7,007 nucleotides of DNA from contig JANWVS010000104.1 in the NCBI GenBank assembly GCA_025056835.1, positions 1-7,007 of the forward strand. The letters are read 5' to 3'. The position numbers were made by a program, and so were the translations under genes. This stretch comes from Gemmataceae bacterium. GTDB taxonomy: Bacteria; Planctomycetota; Planctomycetia; Gemmatales; Gemmataceae. Each line of letters opens with the position of its first letter. The first letter of the stretch is position 1. Of this stretch, positions 6,702 through 7,007 are shown in pieces. Below the pieces are notes generated by a model. The model had not been told where the DNA came from. It worked only from the letters and a program-made list of their open reading frames with translations, and did no database searches.

Positions 6702-7007
6702 GTCTCCCTGGTCAGTTGAGGATTCCGGTGGGAGTCGCGAGCCACCTTTGTTCATGTGTTCATGATACGACGCGCGGACAAACATCGTCTACGACAAGAC
6801 GGCACGCAGTACCATCCCGCTATCGCTTCAGACGCAGAAGGGACGCAAAAAGTTCCATCAGGCTCCCGTGCCGAGATTTGCGATCAGGGCCGTTCGATTG
6901 CGGCGCAAGCCGTTATTTTTCAAACGAGCCAGGCTGGTTTACGATCCACGCAAACGGACTTAGGGGACAAGCGAACAGACCTGAATTTTGCGATCGAAGA
7001 AGATGGC
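6702..7007. other. Leader and intergenic region with no supported gene
   Basis: This is 306 bases upstream of the DUF1549/DUF1553 gene, with visibly lower GC than the coding parts. It should hold that gene's promoter, but I find no convincing -35/-10 pair. A TTGAAA-like hexamer on the minus strand near 6920 lacks a good partner at 16-18 bases. A small hairpin (TCATG, loop TGTT, CATGA) lies at 6752-6765. A plus-strand frame stays open from about 6766 to the TAG near 6961, but it has no ATG and only late GTG or TTG codons, and its translation suggests no family. On the minus strand a frame enters at 7007 and stops at 6960-6962 after 15 codons, ending RKIQVCSLVP; it could be the tail of a gene outside the window or part of a repeat element. 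Confidence 0.5.
6704..6709 (-). promoter_or_regulatory. Ribosome binding site that decides the start at 6695
   Basis: On the minus strand AGGGAG lies 8 bases before the ATG at 6695 and only 2 bases before the in-frame ATG at 6701. The first spacing is ideal and the second is too short for normal initiation. The chosen start also puts the basic RDRR and hydrophobic core at the usual distances for a signal peptide, whereas the ATG at 6785 would place 30 mostly polar residues in front of it. Confidence 0.6.

Noticed and set aside
4329..6719. A 796-codon open frame on the plus strand across the LRR and DUF1549/DUF1553 genes
   Set aside because: It is in exact codon register with both minus-strand genes, so its stops would need sense TTA, CTA or TCA codons, which are scarce in GC-rich genes. 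Its translation has no recognisable domain and runs across the intergenic terminator, while the minus strand encodes clear family motifs and signal peptides.
6766..6961. A plus-strand frame of about 65 codons in the region right of the DUF1549/DUF1553 gene
   Set aside because: It has no ATG, only late GTG or TTG codons, no ribosome binding site, and a very basic translation without recognisable motifs. A chance open frame is the simpler reading.

Overview
The window looks like planctomycete chromosomal DNA of high GC content. The basis is the family mix: a DUF1549/DUF1553 protein with an internal CxxCH motif, a secreted leucine-rich-repeat protein of the 'TDAGLK' type, and a very large membrane-anchored DUF4349 protein with a sequence resembling the C-terminal side of an anti-sigma factor. 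These assignments come from reading the protein sequences by eye; no database search was made.

Layout. (1) About 1-3658, plus strand: one giant gene, probably cut at its 5' end by the window edge. It encodes a short cytoplasmic segment, a transmembrane helix, a long Pro/charge-rich linker, a DUF4349 core with a coiled coil, a divergent domain, then five tandem units of about 102-103 residues, and a C-terminal transmembrane helix. (2) 3660-4754, minus strand: a secreted protein of eleven regular 24/25-residue leucine-rich repeats, convergent with gene 1 and separated from it by one base. (3) 4817-4846: a strong intrinsic terminator reading on the minus strand. (4) 4869-6695, minus strand: a short-form exported DUF1549/DUF1553 protein. 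(5) 6702-7007: a stretch with no supported gene, which must hold the leader of the DUF1549/DUF1553 gene and perhaps the edge of a repeat element.

How the genes relate. The two minus-strand genes lie in tandem, but the hairpin between them makes them separate transcription units or at most weakly coupled ones. The hairpin also argues that the LRR protein starts at 4754 and not at 4856. All three products appear to act at or beyond the cytoplasmic membrane: two carry signal peptides and one has a transmembrane helix at each end. Nothing shows that they form one pathway. No RNA gene, CRISPR array, complete insertion sequence or defence cassette was seen. The most unusual item is the tandem expansion of a DUF4349-like domain in gene 1.
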